Assembly (NCBI RefSeq): GCF_029168945.1
Contig: NC_083603.1
Coordinates: 44,020,396-44,084,395 of the forward strand
Origin: Cannabis sativa
Taxonomy: Eukaryota > Streptophyta > Magnoliopsida > Rosales > Cannabaceae
Reading direction: 5' to 3'
Length of the DNA stretch: 64,000 bases
Shown here: piece after piece, positions 21,705 through 31,669 of the stretch
Numbering within the stretch: the stretch's first letter is position 1
How the letters are laid out: the number at the start of each line of letters is the position of its first letter
Translations under genes and position numbers: made by a program
The notes under the pieces: model-generated
The model's input: the letters and a program-made list of their open reading frames with translations, nothing else
The model's database searches: none
Told to the model about the DNA's origin: nothing

Positions 21705-23290
21705 GGCATTTTACATAAATATATACATTTTCTTAATTAATTACAAAAAATGTGCAAAAAAAATAATTGTTACAATGTATACATTTAAAAACATTTTTAC
21801 ATAAAATCATACAAATTTTTAATTTAATTATATTGGATGTATTAATGAGAATGATTACCATAATTAGATTTTTATCCTTTTTATAACTATTTTTATGGCT
21901 AATTTGTATGATATTAATGAGTAAGCTTTCAAAATAACTTAATAATTACAAACTATAATCAATATAAGGATATTACTAATAAATAATAAAATGTGTATTA
22001 GGCATACAAATCACATCTATAATCCATCTTAACAACTGCATGGTATGTTTTTTAAAATCAATACATATATAATCATGATTATTCTAAATATTTAATTAAT
22101 TTTATGAAATTATTTTTTTTTTAATAAATATGTGATTTATTATTAAATAATAAAGATATATATTGGTAAAAAAATATAGATTAATTATAAATATAAAATA
22201 TATTTATATCTAGTAAAAATATACGTTTTTTTTTTTACTTAATTTTTTACATAAACATAGACATAAATTATTAATACATTATTGTTTATTATTTTTATTA
22301 AATATTTTGTTAAAATAAATATATATTTATAATAAATTATAGTAAAATGGATAATAAACATTTAATATTAAACAAAAAATTAGTATATTTATTATATTAA
22401 ACTGTTTATTATTTATTTAATTTTTTTTTTGAAGATATACGTTTTTTTCTACTTAATTTTAAATAAACATAAATATAAATTATTAATACATTATTGTTTA
22501 TTATTTTTATTAAATATTCTGTTAAAATAAACATATATTTATAATAAATTATAGTAAAATGGATAATAAACATTTATAGTACTATACAAAAAAAATAGTA
22601 TATTTATTATATTAAACTGTTTATTATTTATTTTATTTTATTTTTAAACATGTTTATTTATTTTTTATAAAACAACATATTTATATATAATAAATCGTAT
22701 ATTTTATAATAAATATACTATAAATAAATATAATATATAATAAATCACACTAAAATAAATCATTAACATTATATTATAACAAAAAAATATTTAGCATATT
22801 TTTTGTGTAAAAGTGTTTATTTTTTTTTTCAAATAAACATGTTATATTATTATTAAAAAAAATTTAAAATATTACTATAATAAACATAATACATTATTAT
22901 ATTTATAATTATAAATTATAATAATTTAAACATTAACAATGATATTATTATAAATAAAATATTTTATTAATAAATTTATTAATATTTTATATATTTTATT
23001 AATATTATTAATATATTATTATAATAATTTATATTATTATATTTAAATTTCATTTTTTTCATCATGTACTTATACCATATATATTTTAATAATAAAACTT
23101 AAAGTCACATGTTATATATAATGACTACACATTAATGCTCCTTAATCATATTATGTATACATATATATTTATAGTAAGTTTAGTAAATATTATATTAAAT
23201 GATATAAATATTAGTAAATATGTTATTAAAATGTATGAGTTTTTATAATTAAGTTTTTTTGCACATTTTTCCTAATATATTTATTTTTGT
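21705..23290. mobile_element. A+T-rich element with inverted ends and internal tandem duplication
   Basis: The left end (about 21717-21770, with AAAATGTGCAAAAAAAATAA) is the complement of the right end (about 23245-23285, with AAGTTTTTTTGCACATTTTTCC). The interior is extremely A+T-rich and non-coding. No clean target duplication was identified. It looks like a long non-autonomous DNA transposon. Confidence 0.5.
22221..22652. repeat. Two tandem ~216-bp units
   Basis: ATACGTTTTTTT at 22221 recurs at 22437. The following 200 bases match closely, including AATACATTATTGTTTATTAT, ATAGTAAAATGGATAATAAA and TATATTAAACTGTTTATTAT. Confidence 0.85.
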
Positions 23291-23973
23291 TGTACATTAA
23301 TGAAAAAACCCCTAAATGTTTCTCAAGATGCAAGGTAGAAGTAATTGAGCTTGCTACAAAGGGGACTCTTGGCATTCTTAGAGCTTGTGAAAAAACTCCA
23401 TTTGTAAAAGGAGAATTTTTATAAATATGGGAATTGAGGATATAGTTTACTTTTTTATGGTATAAGTAAATAACACTATAGGATTATGGTTTTTTTTTTT
23501 TTTTTTTTTACATTTATATGGGTTTTTTTATGCCATAAATATATATTTTTAAATAAAATATATTAAATATATAAAATTATAAATGTATTTTAAAAATATA
23601 TAAATATAATTGGATGACTATTGGATAAAAATTGGATCATTTTGGTCAGTTATCCACTAGATCGGATGTCCCATCCAACAACCGATCCGATCCGATTAGA
23701 TTTTTAATATTTACATCCGAATCCAATCTAATTATAATAGGATATCCAATTCTATTAGATCAATTGAGCTTGAATCAATAGATTGTAATTAGATTAAATG
23801 ATTTTCTATGCATAATATAGTAACACACATTAAAAATTTAATAGATAATATTGTACTACAACTTATTTCTTTATATATATGATAAATATATTCATATCAT
23901 CAATACTACCAATACAAGGGAAAATTTTTTTAAAAAAAAATATTAGAAAAAATCATTTTTTTCTTTTCAAGAA

Positions 23974-24090
23974 ATGGGATCTTGTTTCTTTGATATTTGT
24001 TATGGCATTGTTTTGGAGCCTATGACTTGTCAGCAGTGTCAAGAGAAGCTTAGTGAGTTACTTTCTCAACTAACATTCTGTTATTTGTGA
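23974..24090 (+). pseudogene. Relic of a short MGSCFF-starting gene (5' half)
   Basis: An ATG at 23974 opens MGSCFFDICYGIVLEPMTCQ (38 codons, stop TGA). The flank and start match the plus-strand short frame at 31147 (MGSCFFGILEPLAC...). The similarity ends near 24060, where a duplicated F-box 3' flank begins. Its missing second half reappears at 25109-25330, so the copy was split by rearrangement. Confidence 0.5.
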
Positions 24091-24965
24091 AGATTTTATA
24101 CTAATTTAGTAAAATAATATACCATTAGAAATACTCTAAGAGTGGTCGACAAACGAAAGAAAAGCTAAGACATCAAGAAAACAATAACAACAAACAGAAA
24201 AATCAAGGAAACAATAACAACAAACAGAAAAATTAAAGGAACTTAATCAGGAAACTATCCCAAGAAGTAAATATAGATGTATTAATGTTATTTAGAAGTG
24301 AATATATTGGATCAACAATGGTAACTCGAACTGGCGGAAAGGGAGTATAGCTTTGTTGAGGGTGAACTTACTGCTCCTGGCTCTACCTCATAGAGAGGCA
24401 TATTTATACAATATTTGACTCTAATTTTCTTCGACTGTCACTTGTCACATACATTCTTTATTTAGAAGTGAATATACCATATTTAGGTACCTACCTAACC
24501 TATATTTGTAGCTAATGGAAGAATTTAGAAGCAAACCAAGTAGAACTATATGTAAGTAAAGTGGTCAAGTAAACACTGTCTTTACATTTTATAAATATCC
24601 TAACTCTAATGAACTAATAAACACAAACTCATTAACCATTCTAAAAAAACAAAGAGTAGACTTTTTCAAGGGATCACCAATAACTGGGAGTCTCAGACTC
24701 TCAGTCAAGACCATTCAAAGTAGGCCAATCTGCTAGCTACTCAAGGAGCTCAGTCAAAGAGTTAGGCTCATGTTATAACAGTCCAAAAAAGTATTACCAA
24801 CCAGCAAGTAGAGCAGCTCATGGAAGAATTAGCAGCCAACATAACAAATCAAGTAGAGCAGCATGTGCCATGTAGTTCAAGCTTCCAAAACTATAAAAAC
24901 TGGTCAAGAAGGTCAACACTATCTTTACATTTAAAAAACATTCCAACTGCTAATACATTATTTAA
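24090..24965 (-). repeat. Duplicated 3' flank of a deleted sub-type A F-box gene
   Basis: The run GAAGATTTTATACTAATTTA, CTCTAAGAGTGGTCGACAAA and AGCTAAGACATCAAGAAAAC, through ACATTCCAACTGCTAAT, matches 28487-29268, the sequence just downstream of the F-box gene at 29318, in the same order. At the point where the F-box stop codon region should start, the similarity stops. The coding part of this duplicate is absent. It is evidence of a duplicated then deleted F-box gene. Confidence 0.75.
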
Positions 24966-25108
24966 AACAACAGTGGAATAACTAAAAAATAATCGTAGAA
25001 CAACTGTAAAAACTTAACACAATACACAGTATTTTTGAAAAAAAAATTCGCCTCACAATAGTAAAAAAATTGAAAATTTCAGTATATAGTGGAAAAACAC
25101 CTTATTAA

Positions 25109-25330
25109 TTATGACATTGTTTTGGAGCAGCAGCAACTACAACAACAAGAACCCAAGTCGGACAGGTACTTTGTCTGAGTTCTTGAAGACGATGAATTCA
25201 AATTCTTCTTCATTTTTCTCAAACTTACCATAATTACTTTTAATTAGTTTAAGTCACATTTTACTGATTTTGTGGCATAGGGTGAATACAGTATTTTTTG
25301 TAAAAGAAATAAAATGATATTTCAGCCAAA
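25109..25330 (+). pseudogene. Relic of the MGSCFF gene (3' half)
   Basis: Matches 31185-31350: both have a CAGCAGCAAC-type glutamine-coding run, GGTACTTTGTCT, GAGTTCTTGAAGACGATG and AATTCTTC.TCATTTT. In one frame it reads GTLSEFLKTMNSNSSSFFSN, protein-like in style. The copy at 31147 has two extra bases at this point, which end its frame early. Function unknown. Confidence 0.45.
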
Positions 25331-25629
25331 AAAAAAAAAGAAGATATGATAGATTAGATGCCCAGTGGCATGAAGTATAAAAGATGCAACAAATAAGTGA
25401 GGAAGCTTCTTTAAATTTTTAAATAAAATTATCTAAAATAATAAAAAAAAATACAATATATATACTGTGACACCCCATCATATATAATGTGTGCCACTTC
25501 TTTAACTAACAAGAAGTGTGTCCACTTCTAAGTGTCCACCATAGAAATACTAAATAAAACTAAACAAATTAAAATAAACCCACCAAAAGTGCATGTAAAC
25601 TCACTTTTTAAAACATATATACTAAATTA

Positions 25630-26805
25630 TTACTCATTTAACCTTAAAACGCTCTCAACATAAGTAGTGAATTCAATCACAGGATATCTTTTACTTATAA
25701 TTTGAATCGTCTTACTCTTGGAGTCATACCAACAGATATAACCAGTCAAAAATAAAGTAACTATCAAAATCTCATCACTTAAAAATCTTATTCGACAAAA
25801 TTTACCAAGCTTAGTTAGAATAAGATCATTTAAACTAAACGACAAATATTCGTACCAAGAATCAGAATCACCATAATTCTTCATAACCCATACGTGAACT
25901 ATTGTGACTTCATCCACATATATCATAGAAAGACACCCAAAAATTTTAGCTATGTCTCCACCATTATTACCTTTCTCAACTTGAGGTAACTTTACAAGAT
26001 TAAATTTCTCCTTACTTATATCAAAAGCAATTATTCCTGTAAAAATTTCCGGATCATCTTCATCATCACTTGTATTGCCATTTCTATAGAAAATATACCA
26101 ATGAATGAAGTTATTAACATTAATGGACGTGCTAATAGATGGTGTAACCCTAACAGATTTAAATTCTGGAAATAAGTTAGACATTGTAATTGCTTTCCAT
26201 GAATTGCTTCTCATATTATAAATCGCAATTTTATGACCCTTTTTAAGTTGAGAGGTAAAAACCACCACTTTTAAATCATTGGTTAAGGGGTCATAGCCAA
26301 GCCCACGTAAACGATAATATTCATCTTCAATCAGATTTAAAGGAGGAAGTTTTTTAGACTCATTAGTAGTTGGGTTCCATATATAATACAAGGGACTCAA
26401 TTTATTATCCCTACTATCAGAAATTCCTATTATGCCCTTATCACTGCCTATAAATGATAAAGAACACGATTCATCATCATCCGATGATGAATCCATCGCA
26501 GAATAGGGCAGTTGATTTAAGGAAATCTCAGAAAATAATCCATTACCCAAACTACAAATTGATAAGTCGTGACTGTTGGATGCTTCTCTATAGTTGATAA
26601 AAATAACACGAGGTAGTTGTTGACTGTTGAGGTGGAGTTTCATGAAATATTGAGTCCTTAGTAGAGAGAACCAAGATTTACATACACACTCACACTTTTT
26701 CACAGATTTAACATCGAGTCTAGAAAGAATGTTCTCTAGTAAATCAAAAGAGATATTATTGCAAACCACACTTTCTTCTTCTTCTTCTTCTTCACGATTA
26801 GCCAT
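25630..26805 (-). CDS. F-box protein with FBA-type domain (sub-type B)
   Basis: An intronless gene, 391 codons from the chosen ATG at 26805 (MANREEEEEEESVVC). In-frame ATGs at 26865 (MSSLE) and 26913 exist, but the TATA box at 26922-26929 lies only 9 bp upstream of 26913, so that one cannot be in a normal leader; MSSLE remains possible because the paralog at 31670 keeps it. The F-box (FDLLENILSRLDVKSV ... CVCKSWFSLLRTQYF) follows an acidic Glu run. The FBA domain shows GSDKGIIGISD, IWNPTTNESKKLPPL, LRGLGYDPLTNDLKVVVF, IYNMRSNSWKAI and WVMKNYGDSDSWYEY. Expected role: substrate receptor of an SCF ubiquitin ligase, target unknown. It is the tandem partner of the gene at 31670. Confidence 0.88.
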   Translation of the reverse strand: MANREEEEEEESVVCNNISFDLLENILSRLDVKSVKKCECVCKSWFSLLRTQYFMKLHLNSQQLPRVIFINYREASNSHDLSICSLGNGLFSEISLNQLPYSAMDSSSDDDESCSLSFIGSDKGIIGISDSRDNKLSPLYYIWNPTTNESKKLPPLNLIEDEYYRLRGLGYDPLTNDLKVVVFTSQLKKGHKIAIYNMRSNSWKAITMSNLFPEFKSVRVTPSISTSINVNNFIHWYIFYRNGNTSDDEDDPEIFTGIIAFDISKEKFNLVKLPQVEKGNNGGDIAKIFGCLSMIYVDEVTIVHVWVMKNYGDSDSWYEYLSFSLNDLILTKLGKFCRIRFLSDEILIVTLFLTGYICWYDSKSKTIQIISKRYPVIEFTTYVESVLRLNE

Positions 26806-26921
26806 TATTGGAGACTCAGACTCTGAAATTGACACAAAAGAGAATGTTGTTTCTAAAGAAGACATTGAGAATTCGAGATAGTAAGCAGAGAATATGAGAA
26901 GTAAGATTCTCAACTGCTACA

Positions 26922-26929
26922 TATTTATA
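26922..26929 (-). promoter_or_regulatory. TATA box of the F-box gene at 25630
   Basis: TATAAATA on the minus strand, about 117 bp upstream of the preferred ATG at 26805 and 57 bp upstream of the MSSLE alternative. The paralog has the less perfect TATTAATA near 32933-32940. Confidence 0.6.
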
Positions 26930-26944
26930 GTGTGAGGTTTTCTA

Positions 26945-28490
26945 TTTCAAATCAACATATATTTTTTTATTATTATCTTTTTTTAAAAATTTAATTTAAA
27001 GTTATGTTTTCTCATTTAATTAAAAATATCTATATTTTTTTTCAAGAAAAGTCAAAAATATATCTATTGTTTAAATTTAGTCGTTCAAGTTCTTATTTAT
27101 TTTTATAATGTAAAGCTAACAATTTATTAATTATAATAAAAATTAATTAAATTTATGAAATAAGAGTAATTATTATCTATTTAGTATTAATGTGATCAAG
27201 ATATATAACAGATTTGTTTTTTCTTTTTATACGAGATTTTTATTTAAAAAAAAAAAAGAAAAGAAAAGAAAAACAGGACAAAGTAAACACCATTATTTTC
27301 TTTTCCATTATAAATCCCAATTTAATTACCATTTTTAAAATTATTAGTGTCAACAACACCATTCTCATCCAGAGATGAGACTTTTCCGACTTTTAAATCT
27401 ATATAGAACGATTTCGTCCCAACTGAAGAAAAAGGGGCAGTTCTTTGGACTTCGGATTCCATAGATATCCCATTTAACATATCTTTTTCTACTATTATCT
27501 TTTTTTTTTTAATTAAGTTATGTTTTTAATTAAAAATATCTATTTTTTTTTTAGGAAAGTCAAAAATATCTATTGTTTAAATTTAGTATTTGAAGGAAGG
27601 AATGTGATTTCAAAAAAAAAAATAGTTAGTCGTTTAATTTCTTATTTTTTTTATAAAGTAAAGCTATTAATATATTAATTATAATAAATTAATTAAATTT
27701 ATGAAATAAGAGTAATTATTATCTATTTAGTATTAATGTGATGAAGATAAGAGATTTTTTTATACGAGATTTTCACTGAAAAAGGAAAAGAAAAGAAAAA
27801 CAGAACAAAGTAAATAGACCGTCTAAATCTCTAATGGTTACATTAATTTGATATAGAATCAATACACACTAATTTAATAATATCTTTTACTTTTTGTGCA
27901 ACAACTCTCATAATTTACATCAAATATTTCACTAAATAAATATATTTTACTTAAAAGTTTTATATTTATATTATTTACATTAATAATTCAAAATAATTAA
28001 TTTATGATATGATTATATAATGACTTCTAGTAAAAATTTAAATTTTAAAATAATTTAGTAAAATAAAATATCTATTAAATCAATAAAACATTATACATTT
28101 TTTAAAAAAATAATTTAAATAAAATCGCACGTTTATAAAATTATTATTTTACCTAATGCTTATTTTTATTTATATTGTTCTTTTTCGTTTCATAACTTAG
28201 TGTTATGTTATTTTTATTTTATTTAATATTAGTATTTTTGTTATCGTAATTTTGTATTTTCCACTATGTTAGTGTTTCAAATTAATTATCACTTTTGTGA
28301 TAAATCTTCATTTGAAAAATAAAATGTAAGATTAATTTTTAAAATAAATTAAAATAAGAGTTAGAATGTAAAAAAAAAAAAATAACACTAAATTGGTATA
28401 GACTCAAAATTCAACACTATTAATAGTATAGAATTTAGTATACACTAATTTAGTACATAATTTAGTGTGCCATTAGTATAAGGTGTGAAG
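26945..28490. repeat. Two tandem copies of an F-box upstream flank
   Basis: 26945-27290 and 27475-27790 share the words AATTAAAAATATCTAT, AAATTTATGAAATAAGAGTA, ATTATTATCTATTTAGTATT and TATACGAGATTTT. Both match 32960-33330 upstream of the F-box gene at 31670. 27790-28400 further matches 33360-33850. Between the two tandem copies lies an F-box gene fragment, so this is the scar of unequal exchange within the cluster. Confidence 0.75.
27309..27475 (-). pseudogene. Fragment of a sub-type A F-box gene
   Basis: About 165 bp that match 29908-30110 inside the F-box gene at 29318 (AACAACACCATTCTCATC, AGAGATGAGACTTTT, GAACGATTTCGTCCCAACTG), with internal deletions and frameshifts. It covers only the FBA LWNPTINES-to-SSLDENG region. 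Confidence 0.8.
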
Positions 28491-29317
28491 ATTTCATACT
28501 AATTTAGTAAAATAATATACAATTGGAGATACTCTAAGAGTGGTCGACAAACGAAACAAAAGCTAAGACATCAAGAAAACAACAACAAACAGAAAAATTA
28601 AAAGAACTTAATCAGAGAACTACCATAAGAAGTGAATATAGATGCATTAATGTTATTTAGAAGTGAATATATCATACAATATTGGTTTTTTTTTTAAAAG
28701 CATATATTATACAATATTTGACTCTTATTTTCTTCCACTATCCCTTGTCACATACATTCTTCATTTAGAAGTGAATATACCATACAAGTCGCTATTCAGG
28801 TACCTACCTAACCTAAATTTGTAGCTAATGGAAGAATTTAGAAGCAAACCAAGTAGAACTATATGTAAGTAAAGTGGTCAAGTAAACACTGTCTTTACAT
28901 TTTATAAACATCCTAACTCTAATGCATCTAATATTACAACACAACACATATATGAACTAATAAACACAAACTCATTAACCATTCTAAAAAACAAAGAGTA
29001 GACTTTTTCAAGGGATCACCTAACAGGGAGTCTCAGTCAAAGTAGCCCAATCTTCTACCTACTCAAGGAGCTCAATCAAAGAGTTAGGCTCATGTTATGG
29101 GGCACCCAAAGGATCATAAATAACAGTCCAAAAAAGTATTACCAACCAGCAAGTTCCATCAATAAACCAGTAAATAGCAATAGATTTGTAGCAGCTCATT
29201 GAAGAATTATTAGCCAACATCACAAATCAACACTATCTTTACATTTAAAAAACATTCCAACTGCTAATATGCATGATCCATGAACCATAAATCCATATTT
29301 TCTGACCGTACAAACTC

Positions 29318-30466
29318 TCAACCCTTTAACTTAAATGTACTCTCAGCATATGTTGTAAAGGCCGACACACCAATTATTTCACCCATACTTTCAAGCCTCT
29401 TACTCTTGGTATCATACCAATACCAATTATCACTATCAGTGCAAGAAATAACAAGAATCCCACTGCTCAAAAAACCTACTGGAAAATACTCACCAACTCT
29501 ACTTGGAAGAAGATTGAGTAGATTGATAGACAAATATTTGAACCAAGAATCCAAGTCACCATATTTCTTCATAACCCAAATTTCAACTACTTGGACTTCA
29601 TTCATAGTAACAAAAGAAAGACACCCAGAAAATTTAGCTAGCTTCCTAGCATGGGATACTTTTACAATTTGAGGTACCTTTAAAAGCTTAAATTTCTCCA
29701 TTTTTATATCAAAAGAAACTATCCCTAAAAATGATTGGTCATAATCAGTGGTATTGCCAAAGCAAATCATCCAATGAATACACTCATTAACAACAATGGA
29801 GCAGCCCACATGAGTATTGATAGTTATATCAGAAGTAGAGTAAGATTCAACTTCTGAAAATATGTTAGGCATTGTTATTATTTTCCATAAATTACTTCTC
29901 AAACTATAAACCCCAATTTGATTACCCATTTTAAAATTATTAGGGCCAACAACACCATTCTCATCAAGAGATGAGACTTTTACGACTTTGAAATCAGTGG
30001 AAAAGGGATCATAGCCCAACCCAAGTATAGAACGATTTCGTCCCAACTGAGGAGAAAAGGGCAGTTTTTTGGACTCGTTAATGGTGGGATTCCATAAATA
30101 TCCCATTTGACAGGTTAAGTCCAAAAGGCATAATACACCATTAACGCTGCCCATAATTAATAACAACGGTGGTTTATTCATCTCAAAAAAAGGAAACTTG
30201 TGTAGAGAAATCTCAACAAAATTTTCCCAATTACAAATAGATAAAGTTGGATCGAACCTTCTATTCCTTTTGTGGAGGAAAACAACACGAGGCAGTTGAC
30301 GGTGTAGGTGGAGATTGATGAAATATGGTGTTCGTAGCAGAGAGAGCCATGATTTGGAGACACACTCGCATCGTTTGAGTGATTTGGCATCGAGTCTTGA
30401 GAGAATGTCCTCAAGAAAATCACAAGGGATATTGTTGTAAAGCACTCCTTTTTCTGGATTAGCCAT
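29318..30466 (-). CDS. F-box protein with FBA-type domain (sub-type A)
   Basis: Intronless, 382 codons from the ATG at 30466 (MANPEKGVLYNN). An in-frame ATG at 30520 exists, but it overlaps a TATA motif at 30520-30526, so the downstream start is preferred; it also matches the paralog at 35746. F-box at about residues 14-57 (IPCDFLEDILSRLDAKSL ... CVSKSWLSLLRTPYF). The FBA region reads GSVNGVLCLLD, LWNPTINESKKLP, LGLGYDPFSTDFKVVKV, GCSIVVNECIHWM, IVSFDIKMEKFKL and WVMKKYGDLDSWFKY. Presumed SCF substrate receptor with unknown target. Its 3' flank is duplicated at 24.1-25.0 kb without the gene. Most similar in the window to the genes at 3579 and 35746. Confidence 0.9.
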   Translation of the reverse strand: MANPEKGVLYNNIPCDFLEDILSRLDAKSLKRCECVSKSWLSLLRTPYFINLHLHRQLPRVVFLHKRNRRFDPTLSICNWENFVEISLHKFPFFEMNKPPLLLIMGSVNGVLCLLDLTCQMGYLWNPTINESKKLPFSPQLGRNRSILGLGYDPFSTDFKVVKVSSLDENGVVGPNNFKMGNQIGVYSLRSNLWKIITMPNIFSEVESYSTSDITINTHVGCSIVVNECIHWMICFGNTTDYDQSFLGIVSFDIKMEKFKLLKVPQIVKVSHARKLAKFSGCLSFVTMNEVQVVEIWVMKKYGDLDSWFKYLSINLLNLLPSRVGEYFPVGFLSSGILVISCTDSDNWYWYDTKSKRLESMGEIIGVSAFTTYAESTFKLKG

Positions 30467-30519
30467 TAGAATCCTGAGAAGAAATCTAAAGAGAATTAGC
30501 AAAGAATACCAACACTCCA

Positions 30520-30542
30520 TTATATAGTTACTCTATTATATA
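30520..30542 (-). promoter_or_regulatory. Twin TATA motifs of the F-box gene at 29318
   Basis: TATATAA occurs twice on the minus strand (30520-30526 and 30536-30542), 54 to 76 bp upstream of the chosen ATG at 30466. Confidence 0.5.
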
Positions 30543-31146
30543 GTTGGAGGTGATTCTACACTGCACCCCTTAAAATGAAATGAATGTATTGATTTATCCT
30601 CTATTTGTTTCGGCATCTAGAAAAAAATTTTAATCTGAGAAAAAATTTGATTAAAAAATTATTTAGTATACTAAAACATATAAAAATGTATCAGTGTATC
30701 CTTTTTAAGGGGTGCATTATAGAATTTAATTAAGGGATTATTTCACAAATAAACAAAAACAATAAAAAAATTATAAAAATATAATTTTATAGAATTTTAA
30801 AAATTTTTACAATTTTCTTTTATTTTATTGAAAGAAAATATGGTATTTTTATTTTATAGTTATGTTAATTTGTTATTAATTTTTCGTTATCTTTATGTTA
30901 TTTTTGTTGTTGTTTTGATGTTATTTTCATATTATTTTTATATAGTTTTTTTGTTTTTTTTTTATTTGAAAACTGTAAAAATGTAAAAAAAATTCTTTAA
31001 ACGTGAAAATGTAATTACGTAATTATTTCTAAAATTAATGATTTGTATATATGATAAATACATTGATATAAACAATACTACCAATACAGGGGAAAATTTA
31101 AAAAAAAAAAAAAATAGAGAAAAATCATTTTTTTTCTTTCCGAAAA
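30543..31146. other. Intergenic DNA between F-box gene 3 and the MGSCFF relic
   Basis: A+T-rich. A short inverted phrase (CACCCCTTAAAATG near 30564 and TTTTTAAGGGGTGCATTATA near 30700) suggests a small MITE of about 160 bp. 31040-31146 matches 23865-23973. Confidence 0.4.
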
Positions 31147-31251
31147 ATGGGTTCTTGTTTCTTTGGTATTTTGGAGCCTTTGGCTTGTGAGCACCAGCAG
31201 CAGCAACAACAACAAAAGTGGGATATGGGTACTTTGTCTCTGAGTTCTTGA
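31147..31251 (+). CDS. Short frame MGSCFF (34 aa), probable relic of a longer gene
   Basis: ATG at 31147, stop TGA 31249-31251. It reads MGSCFFGILEPLACEHQQQQ, three more Gln, then KWDMGTLSLSS. Gly2 and Cys4 would suit N-terminal lipidation, but this is only a motif. Two split pieces of the same sequence lie at 23974 and 25109. In the second, a 2-base difference lets the frame continue as LSEFLKTM, so this copy may be a frameshifted pseudogene. It lies on the opposite strand between two F-box genes. Function unknown. Confidence 0.35.
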   Translation: MGSCFFGILEPLACEHQQQQQQQKWDMGTLSLSS

Positions 31252-31669
31252 AGACGATGGATTCAAATTCTTCCTCATTTTCTCAAACGTACCATAATTA
31301 CTTTTAATTCATTTTTTAAGTCTCATCTTACTGATTTTGTGGTATAGGTATAAAAGAAGTAAAATGATAATTCAGCAAAAAATAAAAAATAAATAAATAA
31401 AATAAAAGGGCATGAAGTGTGAAAGATGCAACAAATAAGTGAGGAGACTTCTTCAAATCTTTAAATAAAATTATATAAAATAATAAAAAAAAAAATGTAA
31501 TGTACTGTACTGTAACACCCCATGGTATAATGTGTGCCACTTCTTAAACTAACAAGTACACTTCTAACCCTTATAGGATGTCCACTATAGAAATACCAAA
31601 AGATAACTAAAATAAAACTAACCCAGCAAAAGTGCATGTAAATTCACTTTTTAAAACATATATACCAAA

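Larger units (their letters stand above)
21352..23421 (+). pseudogene. Broken reductase copy: exon 2 and exon 3 fragments
   Basis: 21352-21475 matches exon 2 of the intact copies at the DNA level (AAGGCTTCATTT, TTTGATTCTGCTGTC, GGATGTGATGGGGTTTT, GCCACTGACCCTCAAG) but has frameshifts and in-frame stops. 23335-23421 matches the start of exon 3 (VEVIELATKGTLGILRACEK, then TPFVKGE). Between them the former intron holds a MITE and a 1.6-kb A+T-rich inverted-repeat element. The front of exon 2 was split off by the solo LTR. Exons 1, 4, 5 and 6 are missing. It is the third copy of the array by position and is dead. Confidence 0.85.
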
